DNA of 64,000 bases from Chitinophagaceae bacterium (GTDB lineage: Bacteria; Bacteroidota; Bacteroidia; Chitinophagales; Chitinophagaceae). A program made the position numbers and the translations under genes. The stretch covers positions 186,001-250,000 of the forward strand of contig JADJPV010000002.1 of the NCBI GenBank assembly GCA_016713085.1. Reading direction: 5' to 3'. Positions 43,235-52,691 of this stretch are shown here, piece after piece. The notes below the pieces were generated by a model that saw only the letters and a program-made list of their open reading frames with translations, was not told the origin of the DNA and did no database searches. The number at the start of each line of letters is the position of its first letter. Position 1 is the first letter of the stretch.

Positions 43235-44326
43235 TTACCATTTAATATGTTGTTCAATAAACCAAATTAACTCTTCGGCCATTTGTATTTGGTCTTGTTT
43301 TTTTGGATGACCGGGTAAATTTGAATATGAAAAAAAATGGGTAAATACTTTCTTATCATTCAGTGATGCAACTGCTTTTTCAATGTATCCCGGCCAGGGT
43401 GAGCCCGGCTTTACTGCATCCATTGATCCTAATACACATATAATGTTCGCATCCGGGTAACGGCTTCTTATATTCTGCACAAAATTGCTGTAAGCATTAA
43501 TTATTGAATCTTCTGAAGGGGCCTTATCACCAAATCTTCTTTTAAACTGCGGATGATCTGATAGTGTAACGAGGCCGCAATCATTTTGAAAAAGATTGAT
43601 AACAACAATACCCGGTGTAGCTTTTGAGAAATCCCATTTGCTGCTGCTGTCATCAGGATTTAAGCGATCATATATTTCAGGCATAATCAGCGATCCCCAG
43701 CTTACCATCAAACCAATTCCGCTTGATGCTATGCAGGAATAGTGTGCATTGAAATGCCTTGCTGTAAGGAATGCGTAACTTTTAAAATTATTGGTATAGA
43801 TACTGTCGCCGTTATCTCCGTTGTTGTCTTCTACGGCAGCGCCAACTGTAATTGAATTGCCGTAAAATTCAATCATTCTTTTTTTGCCAGTTACATCTAA
43901 AACGCCGGAACCGTTTGGGAGTTCAAAACCATAGAACCAGGTTTTACCCCTGTACCAGTCTGCACGTTTGATTATTTCAAGGGTATGAACCGTATTTGAA
44001 AGCCCTTCTGCCAGCGTGTATATTTTTTTTACCGTATCAATCTTTATTACATTATTGAGTTTACCATCAATCTCTACATTGAAATAGTTGTATCCTCTTT
44101 CATCTTTCAATAATGCGTTAACAGAACTGCCTTTAAATTTTAATACAAAGCCTGAACCGGGCCAGTAAATTTCTGCCGCATCATTTTGTTTTATTGCAAC
44201 CCTTCCTTCCGATAGAATTTTTTTATCAGCCGGGTTTATGAAGGTAGCTTGCCTGCTTACCCTGCAGGTTGTAAAAAGAAAGACTGCAAGGATTGGGAAA
44301 AAATAATTTTTGTAGCTATGCCTCAT
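43235..44326 (-). CDS. CE2-type SGNH carbohydrate esterase
   Basis: 363 residues, exported (leader VFLFTTCRVSR, a probable lipobox). An N-terminal jelly-roll (about 40-140; NDAAEIYWPGSGFVLKFKG) precedes the SGNH domain: MIEFYGNSITVG (Ser), IASSGIGLMVSWG, INLFQNDCG (Asn) and GHPKKQDQIQMAEEL (His). This two-domain order is that of CE2 deacetylases acting on plant polysaccharides. In this locus it would remove acetyl groups before lyases act. Confidence 0.8.
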   Translation of the reverse strand: MRHSYKNYFFPILAVFLFTTCRVSRQATFINPADKKILSEGRVAIKQNDAAEIYWPGSGFVLKFKGSSVNALLKDERGYNYFNVEIDGKLNNVIKIDTVKKIYTLAEGLSNTVHTLEIIKRADWYRGKTWFYGFELPNGSGVLDVTGKKRMIEFYGNSITVGAAVEDNNGDNGDSIYTNNFKSYAFLTARHFNAHYSCIASSGIGLMVSWGSLIMPEIYDRLNPDDSSSKWDFSKATPGIVVINLFQNDCGLVTLSDHPQFKRRFGDKAPSEDSIINAYSNFVQNIRSRYPDANIICVLGSMDAVKPGSPWPGYIEKAVASLNDKKVFTHFFSYSNLPGHPKKQDQIQMAEELIWFIEQHIKW

Positions 44327-44370
44327 TTGTAAACTTGTAACAGGATCGTTTAATGATTGTAAAATGGCGC

Positions 44371-45306
44371 TTATAATTTGTTTACCGATACAGCAACGTT
44401 ATCAATCAATACACCTTTTGTGCTATGCTGGCCATGATGAAACAGGGCAAGCGAAAGAATGCTTAATTTTAAATCAGCACTTGTTCTGAACCACATTTTA
44501 TTCCAGGGGCCATACTCAACACCATCTATCCAAAAATTTAAAACGCCATTTGCATCAGCAGCATTTGTTACCGGTGCACCCATGTCTATCATTAGTTCAA
44601 TACGGTACCATCTTCCTGTTTTTAATACAGGAGGTTGTTTTGATGATTGGGTTACATGATCAGGATTGGTGCAATAGTTTGAACCGACAAAGCAGGGAAA
44701 ATGATCTCCCCAACATTGGCCGTTCGGATCAACGCAATCCTGGTACATTCCCCTGTAGTAAGTATAAAGAGCAGGCACCCCCGTGTAGTTGCCACTAACC
44801 TGTGGCTCGAAACCGGAGCTTGCAAAATCACTTCCGTTCGGTCTTATTCCTGATTGTCCCAGGAAGTTACGATCACCGGCGGCCAGGCTGCTTCCATGGT
44901 TGGCTGCGTTGAAATCATAACCGGGTTCCCAGTATTCATACCATCTTGCATATAACTTATCGTAGGTTTGGGGAAACACTTTCACAAGGTCAGCGCCGCC
45001 TCTTCCTGCGGGCACTCTCAACTGCATTACATGGTTACCGGCAATGTTAAAAGGACCGTTATTTACAATAACCTGGTTGATTGGTGCCGGGTTACCATCG
45101 TAATCATCCCAAACGCTTCTCCAGGTAGTTTCTTCAAACTTGCTGCAGAATACTAATCCCAATGTACAGGCAGTGTCGGCAATAAATGCAGTGCTGGCAT
45201 AAACTGTTGTGTCAGTGGCTGGAGGAGTTGGTGGCAATGTGTCTTTATTACTTTTGCATGCGATTAAACAGCTTATTGCTATTGGAATAATAAATATCAT
45301 TTTCAT
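44371..45306 (-). CDS. Lipoprotein with concanavalin/lyase-like jelly-roll
   Basis: 311 residues, lipobox AISCLIACKSN. The body is beta-rich: FEETTWRSVWDDYDGN, HVMQLRVPAGRGGADLVKV, LYARWYEYWEPGYDF, GRWYRIELMIDMGAP and GVLNFWIDGVEYG, which matches the general look of jelly-roll polysaccharide lyases and lectin-like binding proteins. Six cysteines in the mid region (CVDPNGQCWGDHFPCF, NYC) suggest disulfides. Family not recognised; lyase or glycan-binding roles are both possible. Confidence 0.6.
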   Translation of the reverse strand: MKMIFIIPIAISCLIACKSNKDTLPPTPPATDTTVYASTAFIADTACTLGLVFCSKFEETTWRSVWDDYDGNPAPINQVIVNNGPFNIAGNHVMQLRVPAGRGGADLVKVFPQTYDKLYARWYEYWEPGYDFNAANHGSSLAAGDRNFLGQSGIRPNGSDFASSGFEPQVSGNYTGVPALYTYYRGMYQDCVDPNGQCWGDHFPCFVGSNYCTNPDHVTQSSKQPPVLKTGRWYRIELMIDMGAPVTNAADANGVLNFWIDGVEYGPWNKMWFRTSADLKLSILSLALFHHGQHSTKGVLIDNVAVSVNKL

Positions 45307-45382
45307 GTTTGTTGTGTTTATTCACTTTTTCAATAGTTTAATTCAACAAAAGATTCTTGAGTTTATTCATGATGATCACCAA

Positions 45383-47242
45383 CTACTTATCCGTATTTTT
45401 TCCAACAGTAATGGTGAAAACTCCCCATGTTACATTTCGTTTGATTGTTTTCCATTCTTTCACTTCATAACAGGCCAGGAAACGGATTTGATGGCCAACG
45501 GGGCAGTCTTTTGAAATATGAATCAAGGATGAAAGTGCATAACCATCTCCCCATTTGTCAGGTTGTAATTCATCATATAAACGTTCGCAGTCAATGTAGG
45601 GGTCATCATAGTATAAACGGGTACGGTTACTGTGCTGGTAAATCATAATGGTTTCACCAGGATCGGCAATGTTATCACCATTCCCGCTGCCGAAAATTTC
45701 GCTATCGCCATCATCAATCCCGATATTGGAAAATTCAGGTACATCATAAAACACCGGCGCATCAAATTCATCTTTCCATATATTGCCTTTACTATCAGAA
45801 ATGGAAAGATTAAATCTTACCCGGAAAGGCGAACCATCTGTTGTTGGTTTGTTTGAAGCGGTTACTTTAAAGTTTGCAGACAGCCAGGAAAGCTCACCAG
45901 GAGCAAGCGTTTCCAATTCAATTACCGGGTTAGCAATCTGTATTCCTTCTGCTTCGGAGCTTAACGTAACTTTTATTTTTTTTGCTGTTGAAGCGCCCCT
46001 GTTTAATAATTTTATGGATAGATTGTTTTCTTTTTTGTGGAGAAGAAAGCTGCCGTTATCATTTGCCTTGTATTGAGTAAATACAATTTCTGGCGGGCTT
46101 TTCTTTTCATAAATTCCAATTTGATGGGGTTGACCATTCACCGTAAAACTAACTGATCCCGCTACATCACTTATTATCATCGAAGTTTGGGTTGTGCCTT
46201 CTGTTTCATTATAATCAAAAAGAGTGTAAGGCGAATTTGGTTTATAAACAGGAGCGGTCTTCACACTCATGTTTACCCCTTTTATTTCACGGCCATCGGG
46301 TTGCCATTTTCTTGTTCTTATATGCAGGCCGCCTTTTGTTACTCCCTTCAGTTCAATATAACCGGGTTCATTGAGAGTGCTGGTGACCTGGTATCCCCAT
46401 GCTTCAAAATTCGGATACAAGTCTGCATGGTGCCAGCGTGTTGGATCAGGTAATGGGTTTTTGAATGATTCAATCACATATTGAAAAGCATCTTTGAATT
46501 CGGCGTGTGAATAACTGTGTCCTCCGGGGTAAATATGGTAATCGAGGTTCAGGTCTTTTTCACGAACAGCGCCGTTATATACTTCTGTATTCAGATGTAC
46601 CAGCTCGTCAATTGTACTGTTGTGAAATCTCGCCCTTACCCCATTAAAATTTTTGAACATATATTTAACCAGATATAAAGAATGATTATCTGGGTAGCCG
46701 ATAAAAAATTCAGATGAACCCTTTGTACTTACAGCAGTACCTATTAACTGCGGAAATTTTCCAGCCAGGTAAAACGACATGAATCCTCCCATGCTGTGCC
46801 CCATTACTGCACGCTGTGAACGTTCTTTTAAAGTGCGGTAGGTACTGTCAATGTGACTCACAAACTCAAAAAAGTAATCCTTAAACTGAACCTGGTATTT
46901 AATATTTGAATGATAGCCTGTATTATATGGCCGGATATCTGAAGGTTCAGATCTTCCGTTCCATGCTACAAGTATAACATTGCTTTCAATTACCCATTGC
47001 TGAATCCCTTCTAATGTAAATTCGTGGGTTCCCTGGTTGCCATGTAAAAAATAAATGACCGGGTATCTTTTTTGTGAAGAAGCATAATCTTCTGGTAGAA
47101 AGATGCGGTAAGGTTTTTTCGCCCCGAATACCTGGCTATAATGAGCCGTATCAGTTTGCGCTGAAGTTTTTTCTGTAAATCCCGCCAGGATCAATATAAG
47201 GGCAATAGTTACTAAGAGACTGTTTGTGTACGTTACATTCAT
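45383..47242 (-). CDS. Secreted CE1-like esterase with C-terminal Ig-like modules
   Basis: 619 residues from the ATG at 47242, which gives a Sec leader (NSLLVTIALILILAGF); an upstream ATG at 47278 would bury it. Residues 30-290 form an alpha/beta hydrolase of the feruloyl/acetyl-esterase type: YPVIYFLHGNQG, AVMGHSMGGFMSFYLA (Ser nucleophile), YPGGHSYSHAEF (His). The remaining 320 residues are beta-rich (IKVTLSSEAEGIQIANP) with an acidic loop (IGIDDGDSEIFGSGNGDN). Expected to remove acyl groups from the target glycan. A possible -7 element (TATTTTTG, 47338-47331) lies upstream. Confidence 0.75.
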   Translation of the reverse strand: MNVTYTNSLLVTIALILILAGFTEKTSAQTDTAHYSQVFGAKKPYRIFLPEDYASSQKRYPVIYFLHGNQGTHEFTLEGIQQWVIESNVILVAWNGRSEPSDIRPYNTGYHSNIKYQVQFKDYFFEFVSHIDSTYRTLKERSQRAVMGHSMGGFMSFYLAGKFPQLIGTAVSTKGSSEFFIGYPDNHSLYLVKYMFKNFNGVRARFHNSTIDELVHLNTEVYNGAVREKDLNLDYHIYPGGHSYSHAEFKDAFQYVIESFKNPLPDPTRWHHADLYPNFEAWGYQVTSTLNEPGYIELKGVTKGGLHIRTRKWQPDGREIKGVNMSVKTAPVYKPNSPYTLFDYNETEGTTQTSMIISDVAGSVSFTVNGQPHQIGIYEKKSPPEIVFTQYKANDNGSFLLHKKENNLSIKLLNRGASTAKKIKVTLSSEAEGIQIANPVIELETLAPGELSWLSANFKVTASNKPTTDGSPFRVRFNLSISDSKGNIWKDEFDAPVFYDVPEFSNIGIDDGDSEIFGSGNGDNIADPGETIMIYQHSNRTRLYYDDPYIDCERLYDELQPDKWGDGYALSSLIHISKDCPVGHQIRFLACYEVKEWKTIKRNVTWGVFTITVGKNTDK

Positions 47243-47682
47243 ATCTGAGTTGTTTTCTTTTGCCGGTAAAATAACCAATTAAGAAACCCGGCTTTACATA
47301 TAATACCTTTCTTTTAGCAAAATAATCTTACAAAAATAAAGTTTTGTAAGTATAAGTAAATATATTATTTTCGTTGTGTAACTTTTTAGTTATTTTTAGA
47401 AAGGTAATGAAAATAATTTAAAATCATTCAAGCCAGATTATATTTTCTGCGGAGTTTGATAAAAGCGGTTTATAAAATCTGTAATTAATAGATAGAGAAA
47501 GTTGGTTAATATAAAGAAAGGCGGTTATGTTTCATTCTGTGCAAAACCAATAAAATGTGCCAGGTGGCTATACAAATATGTTTTCAACCATAAAGGCAAA
47601 TCTGTAAGGTTAATTACGGCGGCCGGTACCAGATGCAGTTAAAACTAAAACTGAAGTAATAACATTTAAAACAGTATTCCTA
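47243..47682. other. Divergent intergenic region before the uronate-glycan operon
   Basis: Holds leaders for the esterase (minus) and the 47683 gene (plus). On the minus strand TATTTTTG at 47338-47331 fits the -7 consensus. On the plus side TTTG at 47457-47460 could be a -33 but no matching TAnnTTTG follows at 19-21 bases. No ORF or RNA gene seen. Confidence 0.35.
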
Positions 47683-49599
47683 ATGATCAAATATTGCATT
47701 TCGTTCCTCATTGTGTCTCTTTTTAGTCTGTCATTTTCTAAAGCAGGAAGTGAATATTCAGAAACTAAAGGCGAAAGGTCTTACGAAGTAAAAAAAGAAA
47801 AGAACAACGGAAAGGTTTTTATTCTTAATGTATGTATTACTGACCTGGTTGAGTTTAAAAACCTGGTGAAAGCAGCCAGCCGTTTGAAACCGTATGGCAA
47901 AGTTCAGATCAATATTGCTACACTGGCTGATAAGTCTTTTCATGAAATACCAAAGGGAGGTAACCCCTGGAATGAATATGCGAGCAATAATGCTACTTTA
48001 TTCAAGTTTTTTCCCGATGCTAAGGTTGCTCCTTTTATACCTGCTGAGTTTGTGAGAAAAAACAGGCAATTGCTTTTAGACAAAGCAAAAATCTTACGTG
48101 AAAATGGCATGGAGGCGGCTTTTTTTGCCAATGAACCCGGCTTTTTGCCTGCTGCTTTTTTTGATGCATATCCCCAATTGCTTGGCCCCCGTGTTGATCA
48201 TCCCCGAAGAAGTATTGCAAAAGCATTTTCACCCTGCATGAGTACAAAAGAAGCACAGGGAATATATGTTAATATGATGGCTGAAATGCTTAAGGCTGCG
48301 CCTGAAATTAAAACATTTTATTTTAAAACAAACGATGCTGGCTCAGGCAATTGCTGGGCCGACTGGCTGTATGCCGGGCCAAACGGCCCCGGGCATTGCA
48401 AGGCAGAATCAACAGGAGAAAGAATACAGCAGTTAATGAGTGCAATGAAAACCGGCGCTGCAAAATCAAACAATGATCTTGCAATTTATCTTTCGCATCC
48501 ACAGGGTTCTTCTAATTTTTCAGATACAGAAAGGGAAGACATACAAAATCATTTGCCTGAAAATTGTTATTTCAGAAGTACTGCTGCCAATGAAATTAAA
48601 TCTATTGGCGGTGATTTCGCATCCATGTATCCTGTGAAAGGTGCCAGTGATATTCTTTCCATGATAAAAGATGTAAGAAAGATTGACCATCAGAAAGAAC
48701 AAGCCGTTTTTATTAATTTCAATGCATCTTATGCAAGAGGAAATGAAAGTTTTGAGGTGGAAGATTTATTGCTGAGTATGCTTGCCGATCATCTTAAAAC
48801 AAATGAGAAAGACAGTTTGCCTGTTTTGAAAAAACTTCATGAAATATGTACTGGTTGGGCAGGCGAAAAAAATGCTGATAATTTATACGAAGCATTTAAA
48901 AATTTACATGAGGCAAATAGTTTCAGAAAAACCAACCTCGGAAATTTATCTGGGTTAAACTGGAATGTTGCTGCAAGATTGATAAACCGCCCGCTGGTAG
49001 CAGTGCCGCAGCGGCTTACAAAAGAGGAGGAGGCTTATTTTCTTCCATACATTTTCAATGTTTCGCTGGAAGAAGCAAGGATGGATTATTTGGATATACA
49101 GGGAGGACGATGGACAACCTTACCCGATTCAGTTAAACGGTATGTACAAAAAATTAAACAGGTATGTTTGAAACTTGAGGCCGTAGCTGTATCAGCGCCG
49201 AAAAAAGGGTTCATACAAAAAATGGCGATAGCATTAAGAGTTCATGCAAGTATGATGCAAAGTTGTGGCAATTTTGCAGAAGCACAGCAAATCAGGGACA
49301 GTAACGCAGTAAAACTGAACGGTACTGTACAACGACCCGATAAAGAAGGAACATGGGAGGGAGATAGGGATTTATTAAAATTCAATGCGGTTATGAGAGA
49401 TGAACTGGATAATACCGACGAACTGATTTCGATTTTACAGAAGGGTGGAGTGAATGCTTTATGTCTTGCAAAAGATGCTGCTCATGAAGATTGTTTTTTA
49501 TTGGGTCCAAATATTATCGGGCAACTAAAACTAAAAAGAAAAATCATGCTCAATCATTGGCGTGATATTGAAGACTACATGACGACTCCTTTTAAATAA
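47683..49599 (+). CDS. Large secreted protein of unknown family, possible TIM-barrel hydrolase
   Basis: 638 residues, Sec leader ending near SFSKAG. Alternating strands and helices (KVFILNVCITDLVEFKNLV, KVQINIATLAD, AAFFANEPGFLPAAFFDAYP, IKTFYFKTNDAGSGNCWADW, LAIYLSHPQG) suggest a TIM barrel in the first 400 residues, with acidic residues at strand ends (FANEPGF, KTNDAG) such as retaining glycosidases have. The rest is helical. I cannot place it in a GH family. First gene of the packed operon, 14 bases before the transglutaminase-like gene. Confidence 0.6.
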   Translation: MIKYCISFLIVSLFSLSFSKAGSEYSETKGERSYEVKKEKNNGKVFILNVCITDLVEFKNLVKAASRLKPYGKVQINIATLADKSFHEIPKGGNPWNEYASNNATLFKFFPDAKVAPFIPAEFVRKNRQLLLDKAKILRENGMEAAFFANEPGFLPAAFFDAYPQLLGPRVDHPRRSIAKAFSPCMSTKEAQGIYVNMMAEMLKAAPEIKTFYFKTNDAGSGNCWADWLYAGPNGPGHCKAESTGERIQQLMSAMKTGAAKSNNDLAIYLSHPQGSSNFSDTEREDIQNHLPENCYFRSTAANEIKSIGGDFASMYPVKGASDILSMIKDVRKIDHQKEQAVFINFNASYARGNESFEVEDLLLSMLADHLKTNEKDSLPVLKKLHEICTGWAGEKNADNLYEAFKNLHEANSFRKTNLGNLSGLNWNVAARLINRPLVAVPQRLTKEEEAYFLPYIFNVSLEEARMDYLDIQGGRWTTLPDSVKRYVQKIKQVCLKLEAVAVSAPKKGFIQKMAIALRVHASMMQSCGNFAEAQQIRDSNAVKLNGTVQRPDKEGTWEGDRDLLKFNAVMRDELDNTDELISILQKGGVNALCLAKDAAHEDCFLLGPNIIGQLKLKRKIMLNHWRDIEDYMTTPFK

Positions 49600-49613
49600 C
49601 TATTTTTTTTGCT

Positions 49614-50423
49614 ATGAAACTTTTTAAAAAGATTATTTTTTTCACCGGCCTTGTTTTATTGTTCATTACTATTTATGGCCTGTTCAGGTCAATGCGGAAC
49701 CCTGCAATTTATACAGAAGAAAATACATTGAGAAACCGGATAGGGGATGTAACGATTCACTACCCGCAAATAAAAGAATTACTGAAAAAAAAAGAGCAGG
49801 AGTCAAACAAGGATTTTGCAGTAAGAATAAATAAAGTAGTGAATGATGGCTTTGCTCATTACTGGAAACCTGAGGGTATTCAGAAGTATCATTTAAGAGT
49901 GCCTGTATGGGAAAATTACCTGTTATATACAGTTTCATTTATAAATCCAAAAAAGTATGAGCGTTACGAATTCAGCAATTACAAAAAAAACCTTGAAAGG
50001 GGAGTGGGACTATGCTCAAGTCACTCCCTTGTAGTGCAGGGTGTGCTGAAGGAAAATGGAATGAAAGCAGAACTGCTGGATGTAGGCGGCCATCATGTGG
50101 TAGTAAGGGCCGTTCTCAGCGATACATCAGCCTATATCCTCGATCCCGATTTTGGCGTTGTTGTGCCTTATGATACAGCCGCCATATCTTCCAATCCTGA
50201 ACTGGTGAGAACTCCCTACAGTAATATGGCAGCTCTGTATTATCCTGATGCAAAGGATCCTTATACTACAAACTTTATGGTAGAGATTTTTGGGAAGAGA
50301 AAATATGTTTACACCGTTGAGAACTGGTTTGAATCTTTTTCTTATTGGGCTATATGGATTATACCTGTACTGTTGATGATACCTTTTGTAATTGATGTAA
50401 GAAAGAAAAGAATAAGCCGCTAA
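49614..50423 (+). CDS. Membrane-anchored transglutaminase-like protein
   Basis: 269 residues with one hydrophobic span at each end (IIFFTGLVLLFITIYGLF; YWAIWIIPVLLMIPFVI), so the middle faces the periplasm. The core has a transglutaminase-type triad in order: RGVGLCSSHSLVVQG (Cys), VGGHHVVVRAVL (His), AYILDPDFGVVVP (Asp). Such domains act as cysteine proteases, amidases or cross-linkers; several occur in polysaccharide synthesis loci. It lies 14 bases after the unknown 638-residue gene and three bases before the beta-helix gene, clearly co-transcribed. Substrate unknown. Confidence 0.75.
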   Translation: MKLFKKIIFFTGLVLLFITIYGLFRSMRNPAIYTEENTLRNRIGDVTIHYPQIKELLKKKEQESNKDFAVRINKVVNDGFAHYWKPEGIQKYHLRVPVWENYLLYTVSFINPKKYERYEFSNYKKNLERGVGLCSSHSLVVQGVLKENGMKAELLDVGGHHVVVRAVLSDTSAYILDPDFGVVVPYDTAAISSNPELVRTPYSNMAALYYPDAKDPYTTNFMVEIFGKRKYVYTVENWFESFSYWAIWIIPVLLMIPFVIDVRKKRISR

Positions 50424-50426
50424 CGT

Positions 50427-52658
50427 ATGGTAACGAATAATTTTAAAACAATCTACAGGTTTATCAGCGTAGCAGTTTGCTTTGTTTTAACAGCAAACTG
50501 TTTCTGCCAGTATCGTATAGTCCCTCATAGAAAAATTTCTGCAAATGAAGTAGCTGTAAAAACTGCTGGTAGCTATGCAAAAGCCGGAACAACGTATGTG
50601 TTGGCGAATAATATTTCGAGTGCAGCAAGTACAATTTTTCTTGGTAAGGATGTAATACTTGATTTAAATGGGTATGCAATAAAATATGCTGATGCCAGGT
50701 ATGAACATATCCCCAATTCAGGATTTGAGGAGGGTTTAAAAGGATGGGATATTTCGAAAGCTCCGGGAGCAAAGCTGAAAAATACAGCAGAAGTGCATGT
50801 GTTTCTTGGAAAAAAATTATTGAGTTTACAAGCAGGCGACGAGGTTACTTCCCAATACATCAACCTTCCGGTTGCTAACCGTTCTTATTTCGCTATGTGT
50901 GGTATTACAGGAAGATATTATCATGATGCGAAGAAATATCCTGAAGATGAGATGAAGGTAAGTGTGTATGTAGAAGATGAAATGGGCAACGAAGTAAAGT
51001 GCATCACAAAGTATGGAGACACTGCCATGCAAAGCTGCCCTGTTGAAAAAAGATCACCACGGCTTGGCGGTGGGTTCGTATATGCTCATCTTACAAATTT
51101 ACCCGCAGGAAAATACCGGGTAAGAATTAAAGCTGATACAGATTGTCTTGTTGATGAAATTGATATCCGTCCTGCAATGGATGCCGGCATCAGTATTATT
51201 GAGCATACTACTCCGCTTGCACATTACGATCATGTAATCAGTGAATCCTATCCACCGGTATTTCCCGCTTTCTTTGATTATACTGAAGATGTAAAAACAG
51301 GAAAGCCATTATCTTCTTTGCCGCAGGTGGAAGGCGCCGGAACCATCACTATAAAAAACGGAGTGATCGAAGGTGGTGTTGCAGGCATACTCTCATGGGG
51401 AATTCAGTCAACTGCAACAAACGTTAAAGTAATTTTAGAAAATGTAAAAATAAAAACGGGAGGTATCAGCTCAGGCGCTGCTGATATATCCTGGGTAAAA
51501 ATCAATAACTGCAGGTTTGATGTTGATATGCCTTTCCTTATTCAGCGGCATGTGAATCTTTGTGCTGTTGTTACAAGAGGAGAGAATGCTTCGGAAGTTG
51601 CTCGTTCAGCATTTTATGGAGGGCAGGGTTGTTTATCTGTTAAAGGAAAATATTCTCTTGTACATGATAACTTTTTTGTAAATCATCAAACCGTAACAAA
51701 CCATTACAGTATTATGGGTACGGGTGATAGCTCAAAAATTTATAACAACAGGTTTGAACCAAAACAGGGATCGGGCATTTATGTATCAAGATATACTGAA
51801 GTGTTTAATAATATTTTTAGAATTGAAACATCTCCACCAACCTGTGAATACGGCAGGGAGGAATACAGTGTAGCAGGAATAAGGCTGGGCGATTATCATG
51901 CTGCACCAGGTTCTTCAAAGGCTTCAGTTGGTAACCGCATACACGGTAATAAAATTTATATCACGGCAAAAAATCATGCTGCACCGGAAGCATATATTCC
52001 TATGGCCTGGGGAATTTATTACAGTGCAAGTGGTGGGGAAAATTATGTTTACAATAATGAAATAACAGTCAATAAAGTTGAACCAATTTCCAAAGTAAAA
52101 ACTGCTGCATTATATATCTGCGGCGGCCCGAAATATTTTGGGGGACAATTTTATAAAAACAAGATTACAACCAATGTACCTGCCGCATGGGTAGCATCTA
52201 TTTATGGCGGCGCATCCAATTCAAAGCTTTATGAAAATACCATTATCCCGTTAAACAAAGCAAGGTTTAAAACATTCATGATGGGATTTGCAGGTTGCGA
52301 TGATTGTGTTGCAAAAAATGTGGAGTTCAGATCGAATGTAATAAAAGATCAAAAGTTTGCTTTAGCTGTTACGGACCAGGATCATAGTTATTCGATTTAC
52401 TGGACGTTGAAGATTAAGGTTGTTAATACAAAAGCGGAAGCCGTGAAAAATGCTGATATAACCATTATTGATAAAAACAATACAGTTGTACTGCAAACAA
52501 AAACAGATGAAACGGGAAAACTAAAAGCTGAGTTACCGGAATATGCAGTAGATGGAAAGTCGAGAAAAACCTCATCGCCTTATACAATTTCTATTGGTGA
52601 TTACAAGAGAGAAATTGTATTAGACAGCAATAAGGAAATTACCTGTGTTGTAAAATAA
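50427..52658 (+). CDS. Secreted right-handed beta-helix protein with inserted jelly-roll (copy 2)
   Basis: 743 residues, a full-length paralogue of the 24773 protein with the same domain order: leader, NNISSAASTIFLGKDVILDLNG, jelly-roll insert (SGFEEGLKGWDISKAPGA), helix coils and an Ig-like tail (DITIIDKNNTVVLQTKTDE). A block of about 29 residues beginning NLPAGKYRVRIK is identical in both, and TSPPTCEYG is also shared. Three bases separate it from the transglutaminase-like gene and nine from the next ORF. A lyase or hydrolase role is plausible but no known active site is visible. Confidence 0.8.
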   Translation: MVTNNFKTIYRFISVAVCFVLTANCFCQYRIVPHRKISANEVAVKTAGSYAKAGTTYVLANNISSAASTIFLGKDVILDLNGYAIKYADARYEHIPNSGFEEGLKGWDISKAPGAKLKNTAEVHVFLGKKLLSLQAGDEVTSQYINLPVANRSYFAMCGITGRYYHDAKKYPEDEMKVSVYVEDEMGNEVKCITKYGDTAMQSCPVEKRSPRLGGGFVYAHLTNLPAGKYRVRIKADTDCLVDEIDIRPAMDAGISIIEHTTPLAHYDHVISESYPPVFPAFFDYTEDVKTGKPLSSLPQVEGAGTITIKNGVIEGGVAGILSWGIQSTATNVKVILENVKIKTGGISSGAADISWVKINNCRFDVDMPFLIQRHVNLCAVVTRGENASEVARSAFYGGQGCLSVKGKYSLVHDNFFVNHQTVTNHYSIMGTGDSSKIYNNRFEPKQGSGIYVSRYTEVFNNIFRIETSPPTCEYGREEYSVAGIRLGDYHAAPGSSKASVGNRIHGNKIYITAKNHAAPEAYIPMAWGIYYSASGGENYVYNNEITVNKVEPISKVKTAALYICGGPKYFGGQFYKNKITTNVPAAWVASIYGGASNSKLYENTIIPLNKARFKTFMMGFAGCDDCVAKNVEFRSNVIKDQKFALAVTDQDHSYSIYWTLKIKVVNTKAEAVKNADITIIDKNNTVVLQTKTDETGKLKAELPEYAVDGKSRKTSSPYTISIGDYKREIVLDSNKEITCVVK

Positions 52659-52691
52659 TGCTTTTAGTTGAACTTAAATTTTAAATATCTT

